Virus record (IMG/VR): IMGVR_UViG_3300010392_000074
Location: 1 to 37,419 of that record
Length of the DNA stretch: 37,419 nt
Origin: a virus
Reading direction: 5' to 3' (one strand)
The number at the start of each line of letters is the position of its first letter. Position 1 is the first letter of the stretch. Below are positions 16,117-24,675 of the stretch, in pieces. The position numbers were made by a program, and so were the translations under genes. The notes under the pieces were generated by a model. The model was not told where the DNA came from, did not search any database, and saw nothing but the letters and a program-made list of their open reading frames with translations.

Positions 16117-16953
16117 ATGGGTTACTACGTATCCAGGCCCCAGTATCAGGTTGGCAATCTCGTCTTTGTGGACGAGACGATCAGCTACAACATCCACAAG
16201 GGGACCCGAAGGACCGTCACATACGAGGGGCGACCAGCGGACTGCCTCTATCACTACAACAACAGGACGACGTCCTTCCCGGGGCATTTAACCGTAACAA
16301 AGCAGCAACTCGGGGCCCCATTCCATCGGGTTGTCGTGGAATACGGGATCGACCTATTTTCGACCTGGGGCCGATTAGGGGCCCAGCACGAAGTGCCGTT
16401 GGTCGCCTCAGATTTAGGGCAGTCGCTAGACTTTGCTTTTCCAGGGTGGGCCAGATTCATTGAGATTGAAATCGACAAGCATTACACCGCTCAGCTTGCG
16501 ACGAGCAGATTCGATCTAGAGGATATCAAGTCGGCAAAGCTGTTTGAAGTCGATGGGGTGACGGCAGCAGTCCTGAATACAAGCCGATTCTCTCGAACGC
16601 AACTAGACGCTCGAGCGGAAAAGTATGCGTTAACCTACATCCGAGGGGTGGAGGTTTTCTACGAGCCTAGATTTGTGATCACTAACACCATCACAGTCTC
16701 CGCAGACTTCAACGACTCAAACTACCCAGTCCTTGACGCGAATGTGAATAAAATGCTTTCTCCTTTTTGGATGGCGGGTGAAGCTATTCAGGCTGGTGAA
16801 ATCATTCCGGCAGGGATCATTGCCTCAAACGTGAAATGGTGGCATAAACAGCCCTACCAAAAACAGCAAACATCCGACAACACGTTTATTGTCACACGGG
16901 AATGGTGGGGGATTGATTATTTTGACGAGAACCTTTATCAGAAAGTGACCTAG
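16117..16953 (+). CDS. Probable distal/minor tail protein
   Basis: A 278-residue beta-rich protein directly after the tape measure, the usual site of the distal tail protein that starts the tail tip. It is rich in aromatic residues (TRRTVTYEGRPADCLYHYNN, FYEPRFVITNTITVSADFND), with repeated short strands and no membrane segment. The ATG comes two bases after the tape measure stop. No family is recognised; the name follows gene order. Confidence 0.5.
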   Translation: MGYYVSRPQYQVGNLVFVDETISYNIHKGTRRTVTYEGRPADCLYHYNNRTTSFPGHLTVTKQQLGAPFHRVVVEYGIDLFSTWGRLGAQHEVPLVASDLGQSLDFAFPGWARFIEIEIDKHYTAQLATSRFDLEDIKSAKLFEVDGVTAAVLNTSRFSRTQLDARAEKYALTYIRGVEVFYEPRFVITNTITVSADFNDSNYPVLDANVNKMLSPFWMAGEAIQAGEIIPAGIIASNVKWWHKQPYQKQQTSDNTFIVTREWWGIDYFDENLYQKVT

Positions 16954-16955
16954 CC

Positions 16956-17348
16956 ATGGCAGACGCATTGACAGCCTTATTCGACCCGACTTCAAGCAAC
17001 TTCGCAGCCCTGAATGTTACAGACCTGACGTACCAAGCGATTACTGCCGGAACAGGCATTGAAGCCGACCACGCAGACATTGGCGCTATCAAAGTCAAGA
17101 ACACTGGAGGTGCGGACCGGACTTTGAAAATCACCGTTCCGACACCAGTTGACTCTGGGCTCGACGCGATCGCTAAGACGATCACGACCCAAGACTACCT
17201 CATTGAGGACGGGCACGTGTTCGAGATTGCGAACATGGGCGCATACAACGACAGCTCCAACAGCCAAAAAATCACCTTTGACGCCAGCGGGGCAGGGCTA
17301 GCCATTCATTGTTCGAAACCGATCAACCCTAGCTACAAGGGGTCCTAG
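16956..17348 (+). CDS. Hypothetical small tail-region protein
   Basis: A 130-residue, mostly beta protein (DIGAIKVKNTGGADRTLKIT, DGHVFEIANMG), starting three bases after the previous stop. The composition resembles small structural or ornamental domains of phage tails. No family is recognised. It is tightly packed between the distal tail and tail-tip genes, so it is probably part of the virion. Confidence 0.5.
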   Translation: MADALTALFDPTSSNFAALNVTDLTYQAITAGTGIEADHADIGAIKVKNTGGADRTLKITVPTPVDSGLDAIAKTITTQDYLIEDGHVFEIANMGAYNDSSNSQKITFDASGAGLAIHCSKPINPSYKGS

Positions 17349-17350
17349 TC

Positions 17351-17572
17351 ATGCCTCCAGGCTCATATCAAGGCGTCCCGACAGGCAGAGGTCGAAAGCC
17401 GAACCAAATCCGAGAGCTACAAGAGCAGGTTCGGAAATATCATGTCCGGCCTGGGGTCGGGCGAGCTACGAGCCACACTCCTGGAGGAACATTCCTTACG
17501 TCAACCAAGCGACCAAAGCAACGTGGCAACTCTGTTCCCGCTGAGGTGCTGCAAGCGTCATACTGGGCTTAG
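17351..17572 (+). CDS. Hypothetical small basic protein
   Basis: A 73-residue protein rich in glycine, arginine and lysine (QGVPTGRGRKPNQIRELQEQ), with no clear hydrophobic core. It starts two bases after the previous stop and ends two bases before the TTG of the large tail-tip gene. No family is recognised. It may be unfolded and act as a linker or assembly factor. Confidence 0.5.
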   Translation: MPPGSYQGVPTGRGRKPNQIRELQEQVRKYHVRPGVGRATSHTPGGTFLTSTKRPKQRGNSVPAEVLQASYWA

Positions 17573-17574
17573 CT

Positions 17575-20500
17575 TTGCCGAGTGAATATCCAGGCTACTT
17601 TCCCGCTGTTCATCCTGTTTACTCTGGGACGCGCTTCGAGAGCGGACAGCAACGCGAAGTCGCTAGAGCGTTAAACGCCAGGCTCCTTTCAGGGCTTGGC
17701 GACATGCATTGGCGAAGCATCTTTGCCGGTTTCTCCTTTGCGAGAAACTTCCGGAACCCTGACTCCGGAGGGACTGTTTACCCACCAGAAGACGAGTGGT
17801 TCACATACTATGGTCTCCTGCCTGAGACTGAGTATTCGTGGCCTGCAGCATCCCCAGGCGACCCTGAAGGGCTAAACGTAAACAGCCCAGTCAATGCGTA
17901 TTTCTTTGGGATCAACCCGACTCTTGACGCTGAAGACACCCGTTTGAATGACGTTCCTTTGCGGGATCCTCCAGTCATCGGAGCCCTTCCGACCACAGAC
18001 CTGGATTACTGGGAACTGGGCAAAGACCAACGAGGAGCAATCCTTCCTTCGGACCTCACGGACTTTGCGGTTGCTCCTGCTATGTTTGCAGCTCGATCGA
18101 TGGAGACGTGGAATGAATCGAACGGGTTGAATTTGAAGTCTCTGTTCCACAAAACCGCAGGAGGGAAAATCGATTTGGCGTCCGACTCCATGAACAGGGA
18201 GAAAGGACAGCAGATCAACCAAATGCGCTCGAGGTTCTGTTCAGAATATCGAGGGACATCCGACCAGCGTGCGGACGATCCTTTATGGCAACCCGTCGAC
18301 CTAACGGTCCAATACGAGGCTATGTTCGATAGCCAGTGGTTTCTGGCTCCAGCTTACGGGCAGGAGGTTGGTTCTCTTGGGGTTATTGAGGCGCAATATC
18401 CTATTTTCGAATGGGACGATCTCGCAGCATCCGGAACCTATGGGGACTCGGGGGGCGTCGACAATTACTCTCCGCATTCAAGCTTCACGTTTGCAGGCGT
18501 GATCCTTGTGGGCGAAAGCATCGGAGCAACAGACCGCAGAGTTCAAATTGAGGAGGATGGTGTTGCGATCGCGACCCTTACCGTCAACCAGACCGTCGAG
18601 TCTGAAATGGTTTGGTGGCCTGTTTCAAAGACCGGAAACATCAAGGCAAAGCTCCTGGACACGCTGTCAGCGGGAGAGGACGTCTATGTCGAGCTGGCTG
18701 AAATATTGATTCACAAGCCTGAGCCTTTCGACGTGGACTTGTTCATCCGTATGTCTACAGCGAGGGCAAACAGCCCTACAATCTACCGCGGCAAGATCGT
18801 AGACACAGCTCCAGAGCTTTCGACCGCATACTTCACCAATGGATGCATTTACAACCCGACAAACGCTACTGTCCCGCTTGAGACGCACATTGCGAAATAC
18901 CCGCACTATCAAGCCATGAGAGAATTCCTCCTCAAGTGGCTACGGATTGTCACCTACAAGAACCTGAAGGGTTACGAGGTTAACGGCGACGGCAATTCGG
19001 TCTTGATATTTGACCGGCGAGGAAATGGAGATTCAGACGCAGACGCTTTTTTTGATCTGGCTCCGTCAGAGTCTGCGATCACCACAGCCAGACCGGATGT
19101 GCATTACAAGGTCGAGTCCGCTGGGACACCATCTGGATACGTGACCTATGACGGGCAGAATTACGCACTCGGAGACACCTTCAAAGGTTCAGAGGTCCGG
19201 ACGATTGACTTCACAAACGCAACAGACCTTGCTGTCAAGGAGGACTATTTCATTGTTGCTCCAGAAGACATAATTGAGAAGGGGGAGTCAAACGAGTGGA
19301 TATTTTCGATCGGTGGACAGGTGGTATTCAAGGACTCGGAGAGTAGCGGGTGGAAGCCCGACAACGTGGGGAATGTTTACGGCACAATGCTCGACAGATG
19401 CAGCCTCCTCTCTGAGTCAATGAAGGGAGACGTCGGCTCTGTTGCCGGAAAGGAATTGAACCGCTACGGGAAAGGGGGATCCCCTGCGTCGAATATTGTC
19501 ATTCGGACAGAGTTGACGCCTGGTCAACGGTATGAGGGAGACAACGTGCCTTACTGGGGAGCTGCTGCCCATGTTTACACGCCAATAAACACCGCCGATG
19601 GAGCCAGTTCTACGGACTGCAGGGATTCAATTTTCAATGCGGGGTCGCTGGACGTGGTTGAGGAGGGAGACTGCTCTGGAATCTCGGCACATTACCGATC
19701 TTGTCAGGTATTCAAACAGCCCTACCTCATCAAGTCCGTGAAGGTCGGAGCCAGCGAAAATCTTGTCGAGGTGGAACTACGCGGGAGGCTGCGTAAAACA
19801 GCTAGTGCACCTTCCTCGATCGCGGACACATCAGCAAGCAGGGCCAGTTACTTGTCAACGGACACGGACGAGCGAAGCGATGAAAATACTGTGGTCGGCG
19901 TTCTGGGTTGGTATGTCGACGGAAACACTCCGGATGAGGATCGGATCGGGGACGTTTCGCCAAACGCGAGCAGCGACTACGATGCGACGGATTTTTCAGG
20001 TTCCCTTTTGTGCAGGTTCTTTTTTCAAAGATTGATGCCCGAGGTTTACAACGATGCAGACGCATTGATCCAAACAGATCGCGACAGGAGGTGTTTTCAC
20101 GACCTGCCGGCGTATGCCGAATTCCTGGTCAGGGCTGGTGTTGGCGGTTTCTTGGACGAGGCGACCGTGGACGATACAATGGTCTACAGTGCTGCTTCCC
20201 CCACATATCATTCCTTCTGCTACGGGCAAACGTCTCGAGACCTGTCCATGGTGAGGCTGATGGAGCTCGTCAACGCGAACGGAGTGGGCCAGGACAGGCT
20301 TCCTATTCGCGACAACCTTGAGACAAAGGGCTATGGAGTGTTCCCCCAGACGAAGTGCTACGCAGGGACCTGGCGGGAACTTGGCCAAGCGATCAACCTC
20401 CTGAAGTCCTCTAGGTTTGGCGTTCCTGTTTACCTTGAGTCCAGACGGCTGACATATTGGGACGTCTATTCGGTAACGATCGAAACCATTGAAGGCTGGA

Positions 20501-21045
20501 ATATCGTCCGAGGAGCGAGCTACAGGAAACCGACGACGCTGCGAACAGTCGACACTGCGTTTTACCAGGAGGATATTCCTTTTCTCGACAACGCAGAGGC
20601 ATACATGACGCTTTACAACGATGGGTCCGGAGACAAGCTCCTTTGTTACTGGAGCGAGGTGGAATGGCGCATGCGTCCCCACCCGATGGTTCTGGATGCT
20701 GTTCCAGACAGTTTGAGGGATTATGTTGATTCTCTCGGCTTGGCTGTTCCGTATGTCTACGAGCCTCCTTCATTGATCCGCTCCGTCCTTTTGCGTGACC
20801 CCGAACCAGGGGACGACCTTGTGGACTTCACCGACTTGTCTACAATCTCACAGCCATCTGAAGGCTGCGCGATCGGCCAAAGCGGGACCCTTGCTCCTCT
20901 TACGCCACCAACGGGCGACATCGTAACATCTGCGATCGGCTCTGGCCCTGTTGGCGGAACCGCTGGAGACGCTGAATCCTACTCTCGATCTTCAATGGGA
21001 GTGGAATCGATCGGAGAAACCTACATTCGCGTCCCTGTCCGATAA
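17575..21045 (+). CDS. Large tail-tip/baseplate protein
   Basis: A 1156-residue protein, the largest in the genome, closing the structural operon. The only start that keeps the beginning of the frame is TTG at 17575; the first ATG is at codon 44. The sequence is beta-rich and acidic, with many aromatic residues, no signal peptide and no membrane span. Around residues 640-740 (about 19500-19790) a hub-like beta region is followed by a serine/threonine/aspartate-rich linker and more folded sequence. Its size and position match tail-tip hub or central-fibre proteins that contact the host. No enzyme motif was found. Confidence 0.6.
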   Translation: MPSEYPGYFPAVHPVYSGTRFESGQQREVARALNARLLSGLGDMHWRSIFAGFSFARNFRNPDSGGTVYPPEDEWFTYYGLLPETEYSWPAASPGDPEGLNVNSPVNAYFFGINPTLDAEDTRLNDVPLRDPPVIGALPTTDLDYWELGKDQRGAILPSDLTDFAVAPAMFAARSMETWNESNGLNLKSLFHKTAGGKIDLASDSMNREKGQQINQMRSRFCSEYRGTSDQRADDPLWQPVDLTVQYEAMFDSQWFLAPAYGQEVGSLGVIEAQYPIFEWDDLAASGTYGDSGGVDNYSPHSSFTFAGVILVGESIGATDRRVQIEEDGVAIATLTVNQTVESEMVWWPVSKTGNIKAKLLDTLSAGEDVYVELAEILIHKPEPFDVDLFIRMSTARANSPTIYRGKIVDTAPELSTAYFTNGCIYNPTNATVPLETHIAKYPHYQAMREFLLKWLRIVTYKNLKGYEVNGDGNSVLIFDRRGNGDSDADAFFDLAPSESAITTARPDVHYKVESAGTPSGYVTYDGQNYALGDTFKGSEVRTIDFTNATDLAVKEDYFIVAPEDIIEKGESNEWIFSIGGQVVFKDSESSGWKPDNVGNVYGTMLDRCSLLSESMKGDVGSVAGKELNRYGKGGSPASNIVIRTELTPGQRYEGDNVPYWGAAAHVYTPINTADGASSTDCRDSIFNAGSLDVVEEGDCSGISAHYRSCQVFKQPYLIKSVKVGASENLVEVELRGRLRKTASAPSSIADTSASRASYLSTDTDERSDENTVVGVLGWYVDGNTPDEDRIGDVSPNASSDYDATDFSGSLLCRFFFQRLMPEVYNDADALIQTDRDRRCFHDLPAYAEFLVRAGVGGFLDEATVDDTMVYSAASPTYHSFCYGQTSRDLSMVRLMELVNANGVGQDRLPIRDNLETKGYGVFPQTKCYAGTWRELGQAINLLKSSRFGVPVYLESRRLTYWDVYSVTIETIEGWNIVRGASYRKPTTLRTVDTAFYQEDIPFLDNAEAYMTLYNDGSGDKLLCYWSEVEWRMRPHPMVLDAVPDSLRDYVDSLGLAVPYVYEPPSLIRSVLLRDPEPGDDLVDFTDLSTISQPSEGCAIGQSGTLAPLTPPTGDIVTSAIGSGPVGGTAGDAESYSRSSMGVESIGETYIRVPVR

Positions 21046-21074
21046 ACAAACACTCCCCATTGTCCATTTTCTTG

Positions 21075-21102
21075 TTGACCGCTTGCGGTAATGTGGTAAT
21101 GT
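21075..21102 (+). promoter_or_regulatory. Sigma70-like promoter P1 (early region)
   Basis: TTGACC at 21075-21080 and TAATGT at 21097-21102 are separated by 16 bases. They lie in a 104-base gap between the last tail gene and the first small early-type gene. The near-perfect dyad ACCGCTTGCGGT (21078-21089) overlaps the -35 and spacer, and the motif ATGTGGTAA (21091-21099) overlaps the -10. The layout suggests a repressible promoter. Confidence 0.6.
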
Positions 21103-21149
21103 TAACACAACAAAAGGGGCAGCCCTAAATTCAAGCGAAAGATAGAAAA

Positions 21150-21443
21150 ATGGAACTCAAACACGGATTAAACAACCCGCACAACAGACACAACAGACAC
21201 AACAACGACTTTGGCACGATTGTTGACGGGTATGAGTTGATTGACTTAACTCAAAACGCCTACATCACTCAAGCAGGGGCACCCGCAGAGTGCTATTATC
21301 AGGCTCTCGGCGAGAGCCGATCCCGCACAGATGTGGACGGCGAGCCTGTTAGGTATATGGTAAAGTGGGAGATCGCGAACCCCGACACAGAAGACGAGTC
21401 AGAAGCCTGCGATTGGGATGCTTTTGAAATCGAACAAGTGTAA
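21150..21443 (+). CDS. Hypothetical early protein
   Basis: A 97-residue acidic protein, the first gene behind promoter P1. The N-terminus has an Asn/His/Arg repeat (HNRHNRHNN) encoded by a 9-base tandem repeat at about 21180-21203. The rest is a compact beta-type domain with a negatively charged end (DTEDESEACDWDAFEIEQ). No family is recognised. It is well placed to act early in infection. Confidence 0.55.
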   Translation: MELKHGLNNPHNRHNRHNNDFGTIVDGYELIDLTQNAYITQAGAPAECYYQALGESRSRTDVDGEPVRYMVKWEIANPDTEDESEACDWDAFEIEQV

Positions 21444-21476
21444 AAGTCGGAATACCAGGAAGGAGGACAGAAAAAA

Positions 21477-21662
21477 ATGAACAACGAAAACTACACCATC
21501 GCAGAACACTGGGATCCTAACGCGGAAATTTCAAGGGACGACGACCCTCAGACCGAGTACAACCGTTGGCGCGAATTCGCGAAGGCTGCGTCTTACTGGA
21601 GCGGGGATGAATTTACGCTAGCGGATTTTGAAACCTACATTGCAAATCAATCATTAACATGA
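21477..21662 (+). CDS. Hypothetical small acidic protein
   Basis: A 61-residue acidic protein preceded by GGAAGGAGGA, one of the strongest ribosome-binding sites in the window, so it is probably made in quantity. Predicted helical C-terminal half (YNRWREFAKAASYWSG, FTLADFETYIAN). The stop overlaps the next ATG. No family is recognised. Confidence 0.6.
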   Translation: MNNENYTIAEHWDPNAEISRDDDPQTEYNRWREFAKAASYWSGDEFTLADFETYIANQSLT

Positions 21663-21820
21663 GCGACATTCTGGACGCAATCCCACTTTGGTTTGGAATA
21701 ATGTTCTGGACCGTCATAATGGTTTTTGGGGCGATGGCCTCCTATTGGGCGACTGAAGCCTGGGAGTCCTTTAAGCTTCGATGGAGAAACCGAAACGAAA
21801 CAAAAAACCCATTCAAATGA
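21659..21820 (+). CDS. Small membrane protein
   Basis: A 53-residue protein found by reading the frame coupled to the previous stop (ATGA). Residues ~9-30 (PLWFGIMFWTVIMVFGAMASYW) form a strong membrane span. A basic tail (RWRNRNETKN) should face the cytoplasm, an N-out topology by the positive-inside rule. No family is recognised. Candidates are holin-like or superinfection-exclusion peptides, but position in an early region argues more for host takeover. Confidence 0.6.
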   Translation: MSDILDAIPLWFGIMFWTVIMVFGAMASYWATEAWESFKLRWRNRNETKNPFK

Positions 21821-22050
21821 GCGCAAAGAAATTGGACGGGCTAAAGAGATACAATGTGGATGGACTCCCTGAGCATCGCATGGGGACCGATCAGCAACTT
21901 CTGTATCACATCGGGGAGTGCGGGGCATTGATGAACGAGATCATGTTTCGGCTGAAAGAAAAGGAGGGGAACGCCAGCTGGAACGACGTAGCGAAGGCTG
22001 GAATGGTTCGCACGATGTTGACGAACATACGGAAAGGTCTTGACCAGTGA
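21817..22050 (+). CDS. Hypothetical helical protein
   Basis: A 77-residue protein from ATG 21817, which overlaps the preceding stop; an ATG at 21781 in the same frame would add twelve basic residues. Predicted mostly helical (DQQLLYHIGECGALMNEIMFRLKEK). The stop overlaps the GTG of the next gene. No family is recognised. Confidence 0.5.
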   Translation: MSAKKLDGLKRYNVDGLPEHRMGTDQQLLYHIGECGALMNEIMFRLKEKEGNASWNDVAKAGMVRTMLTNIRKGLDQ

Positions 22051-22367
22051 AAAAACAGGCGTTTGAGGATTACAAGAAGACATGCAGAGACTCTAGGCCG
22101 GACACATTCGACCGAGGCGAATTCACTGCATTTATCGGGACAGAGCCTCCTGTTTACATGGGCCGAATGGGAGGCGGTTACTTATGGGTTGAGCCTGGTG
22201 AAATCAGCGGTGCCCCATGCCACATGTCCTATGTTCTCGACCATTTCTACAATGGCGAGATTCAATTCGTCCCTTTGGACGAGTGGAACTTTGGGAACGC
22301 ATACGCATTGAGGTTCCTGGGCGAGTCGGAGGTTAGAGTTAAGGCTTCACTGGAGGAAACGGCATGA
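22047..22367 (+). CDS. Hypothetical protein
   Basis: A 106-residue protein with GTG start overlapping the previous stop, preceded by GGAAAGG. It has a basic, helical N-terminus and a beta-type centre with GRMGGGYLWVEPGEISGAPC. No family is recognised. The end overlaps the next ATG, making it part of an uninterrupted translational chain from 21477 to 24512. Confidence 0.5.
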   Translation: MKKQAFEDYKKTCRDSRPDTFDRGEFTAFIGTEPPVYMGRMGGGYLWVEPGEISGAPCHMSYVLDHFYNGEIQFVPLDEWNFGNAYALRFLGESEVRVKASLEETA

Positions 22368-23365
22368 GCAGCAACCCTAGCTTTTTTGACTATTTCAGAC
22401 CGGCAGACATGAGCGACTTGTTGACCAAATTCAAAGAAGCAAACTCGCCTATTGAGCAAGCGAAAGGTGTGGCTTTGTTTGATGTTCACAAGACGGTCGG
22501 AAGTGTTTCAGGTAGCCGGCAGATCAAATACACGACTTCCCTTTTTCTTCAGAATCACAACTTTTGGGAAAAGCCTGTCCATCTTGAGGCAGTCATGGAA
22601 ATGCCCACCAGCAATGCGGAAGAAAACCATAGGTTCCTCGTTGAGAACGGATGGGCTAAACCAGATCGGAGCTGGTGGAAGTCCTACCTAGACCCGATTC
22701 TAAGCTTTAACAGTCCCGATGTGGATCTTGAGGTCTACATCTGCCCGTTCCTTTTCACTGTGCTTTCCTCTGCTAGCCTTCTTCCGTCTCGGCATACCTA
22801 CAAGGTTATGTCGCGAACCAGCAACAGACATAATCCCGGGGCTATGTGGAGGTTTCTAGGGTTGGACTCGAGCAAGCCCGTCTTTGTAGCGGACGCAGAT
22901 TCTCTTAACCAGTTTCGCCTTTGCGGCTGGGAGTGGATCCAGAGCGATATTAAGTGGTATAGGAGAGCGCACAACGGAAAAGCCGACCACAACGACTTCG
23001 ACGGCAACTCAGTGTTCTATCACGCAGTGACTGCAAGCGAGTTTGGCTGCAAGGCTGGATGTGTTTCAGAAGCTAAAATGCGGGAAACACTTGCAGCTTT
23101 CTATTGGGCCGCAAAAAACGGGCTTGTCCAGAACTCTGTTTGGCATCCGGACCTTCGGAAAGTCTGCCCCCTGTTCGGGCGGAGCCCTGACGGCTACGGC
23201 TTTGACGAATTATTTTGTCAGCTTGTCTTGTTCCCGCTGATGGTTAAGGAGGGCGTCTTCTCTGTTTTCCCGCAACCCGACAGGAGAGGAACATTCGGAG
23301 ATCTAGACTTGGCGCTTTGTCAAAACTCATTGCTGGAAGGCCGATCGAAAGTGGTAATCCCATGA
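22364..23365 (+). CDS. Glycosyltransferase-like protein (GT-A type DxD)
   Basis: A 333-residue protein. Around residues 155-215 it has GAMWRFLGLDSSKPVFVADADSLNQ, then EWIQSDIKWYRR. This resembles a family of putative glycosyltransferases with a WRFL...DADS block, in which the DAD (177-179) would hold the metal and sugar nucleotide. No membrane span. It is followed, through a small zinc protein, by a GT9-like gene, so the pair may build one glycan. The target could be phage DNA, a virion protein or host polysaccharide; the sequence does not say. Confidence 0.55.
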   Translation: MSSNPSFFDYFRPADMSDLLTKFKEANSPIEQAKGVALFDVHKTVGSVSGSRQIKYTTSLFLQNHNFWEKPVHLEAVMEMPTSNAEENHRFLVENGWAKPDRSWWKSYLDPILSFNSPDVDLEVYICPFLFTVLSSASLLPSRHTYKVMSRTSNRHNPGAMWRFLGLDSSKPVFVADADSLNQFRLCGWEWIQSDIKWYRRAHNGKADHNDFDGNSVFYHAVTASEFGCKAGCVSEAKMRETLAAFYWAAKNGLVQNSVWHPDLRKVCPLFGRSPDGYGFDELFCQLVLFPLMVKEGVFSVFPQPDRRGTFGDLDLALCQNSLLEGRSKVVIP

Positions 23366-23607
23366 GAAGGGGAAGCAGGGAGCGAAAGCGACGAGCTAGG
23401 ACGACAACAATCATTTCGGAGTCGATACGGACCGCTTTTCGGTGGGTTCGCGACCCGAGTGAAGTGTCGAAGGAGATCGAAGAGTCCAGGCTTAAGATTT
23501 GCAGGAAGTGCGAATTTTGGGACAACTGGACCTGCCGGCGATGCACGTGCCCCATGCGATTCAAGATAACTTTAACAGCAGCAAAATGTATTCTGGGAAA
23601 ATGGTAA
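23362..23607 (+). CDS. Small cysteine-rich zinc protein
   Basis: An 81-residue protein from ATG 23362, chosen because it overlaps the previous stop. The basic N-terminus (RRGSRERKRRARTTT) is followed by CRKCEFWDNWTCRRCTCPM and a final KCILGKW. This C-x2-C...C-x2-C-x-C...C-x3-KW pattern recurs in small proteins of many phages and probably binds zinc. It sits between two glycosyltransferase-like genes and overlaps the second by 7 bases. Confidence 0.65.
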   Translation: MRRGSRERKRRARTTTIISESIRTAFRWVRDPSEVSKEIEESRLKICRKCEFWDNWTCRRCTCPMRFKITLTAAKCILGKW

Positions 23608-24512
23608 ATCAAAAGCCTACGGTCATTACATCGCCTCGTAGGAGGAAGCGTCTCAAAAACGACGACGTTTTGCGCCTCGCATTTAACCACGGGCTTGGGG
23701 ATGCCCTTATGTTTAGGGTCGCGTTAAGCCACGTGAAAAAGCCTGTCCTGCTTCACGTCCACACGGGTTGCCGTTACGCAGAGGTTTTTGAAGACCTCCC
23801 GCATGTCACAGTATCCGAGACTCGCAGGGCACACAGGAATCACTACGACATTCGATTCTACCCTGAGAACGACGACAAGCCTTGCCAGGCTGGGCCGAAA
23901 ACAAAGACACGCATTTGCTTGGAGCATGAGCTTTCGATCGTTGCCGAGTCAATCGTGGTTCGGCCTATGGAGCTGAAGTGGGGCAGGCGATACACACCAG
24001 AGGTCTGGGTTTCAATGATGAACGTCATGGAAGGCGGATCTCGACCGTATGTAGTCATGCACGGTCAAGCAGCAAGCTCCCCGCAGCGCAAGTCTTGTCC
24101 GCTTTGGATGGCTTACCAGATCCAGCAAATTGTTGAGGACATGGGTTATAGGTTGATCGTGTTAAACTACGATTTCAACCACAGGTTTGGGGCTGTTCCT
24201 GATTACTGGTGGGTGGGGCTGAACGATAGTCGATCGACGAAAGGCTGGCCTCTGGGCCCTGTGCCTATGTGGCATATTCTCAACCAGGCGTCAGGGTTCA
24301 TTGGGATCGACTCCGGACCTCTTCATTTAGCACTGACAATTCCCGGCCTCCCTTGCGTGTTTATCCGGAACCAGATCGACTTCATGACGTCCTTTTACGA
24401 TGCTGGGCTACAGCAAATCAAGGATGTCATCAGCTGGGACACTCATCACAAGGACGTTGAGAGCGTAATAAGAAACCTCCCCAGGAAAACCCAGGGAGGC
24501 GTGTCAGGCTAA
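23601..24512 (+). CDS. Glycosyltransferase family 9-like (heptosyltransferase fold)
   Basis: A 303-residue protein from ATG 23601, which overlaps the previous stop; ATG 23586 is possible. The layout is GT-B: an N-terminal NHGLGDALMFRVAL loop (29-42), as in heptosyltransferases, and a C-terminal FIGIDSGPLHLALTIPGLPC (233-252), the nucleotide-sugar motif of family 9. Bacterial members add sugars to lipopolysaccharide. In a phage it may alter the host surface or modify DNA or proteins. It closes the operon that starts at 21075. Confidence 0.75.
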   Translation: MVNQKPTVITSPRRRKRLKNDDVLRLAFNHGLGDALMFRVALSHVKKPVLLHVHTGCRYAEVFEDLPHVTVSETRRAHRNHYDIRFYPENDDKPCQAGPKTKTRICLEHELSIVAESIVVRPMELKWGRRYTPEVWVSMMNVMEGGSRPYVVMHGQAASSPQRKSCPLWMAYQIQQIVEDMGYRLIVLNYDFNHRFGAVPDYWWVGLNDSRSTKGWPLGPVPMWHILNQASGFIGIDSGPLHLALTIPGLPCVFIRNQIDFMTSFYDAGLQQIKDVISWDTHHKDVESVIRNLPRKTQGGVSG

Positions 24513-24582
24513 GGGCAGAGCGATAAGCTCCAAGAGGGCTTTACATTACTCTTCCGGTCGCCTGATTCAATCATTAACAATT

Positions 24583-24624
24583 TACCGCATGCGGTATTGA
24601 CTTGTCTGTGGATTTCAATATCTT
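24583..24624 (+). promoter_or_regulatory. Promoter P2 with palindromic operator before recT
   Basis: A perfect 14-base palindrome TACCGCATGCGGTA (24583-24596) abuts TTGACT (24597-24602). After 16 bases comes TATCTT (24619-24624). This pair fits a sigma70-like promoter reading into recT. The core ACCGC-N2-GCGGT is shared with promoter P1, so one dimeric regulator may control both operons. Confidence 0.6.
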
Positions 24625-24675
24625 TTAGGGACGCTTTAAAACAAAGCGCCAAGAGAACCGAAAACAAGGAACGAA

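Noticed and set aside
24476-24500. Terminator at the end of the GT9 gene (CCTCCC/GGGAGG)
   Set aside because: The stem lies inside the coding end and no T run follows.
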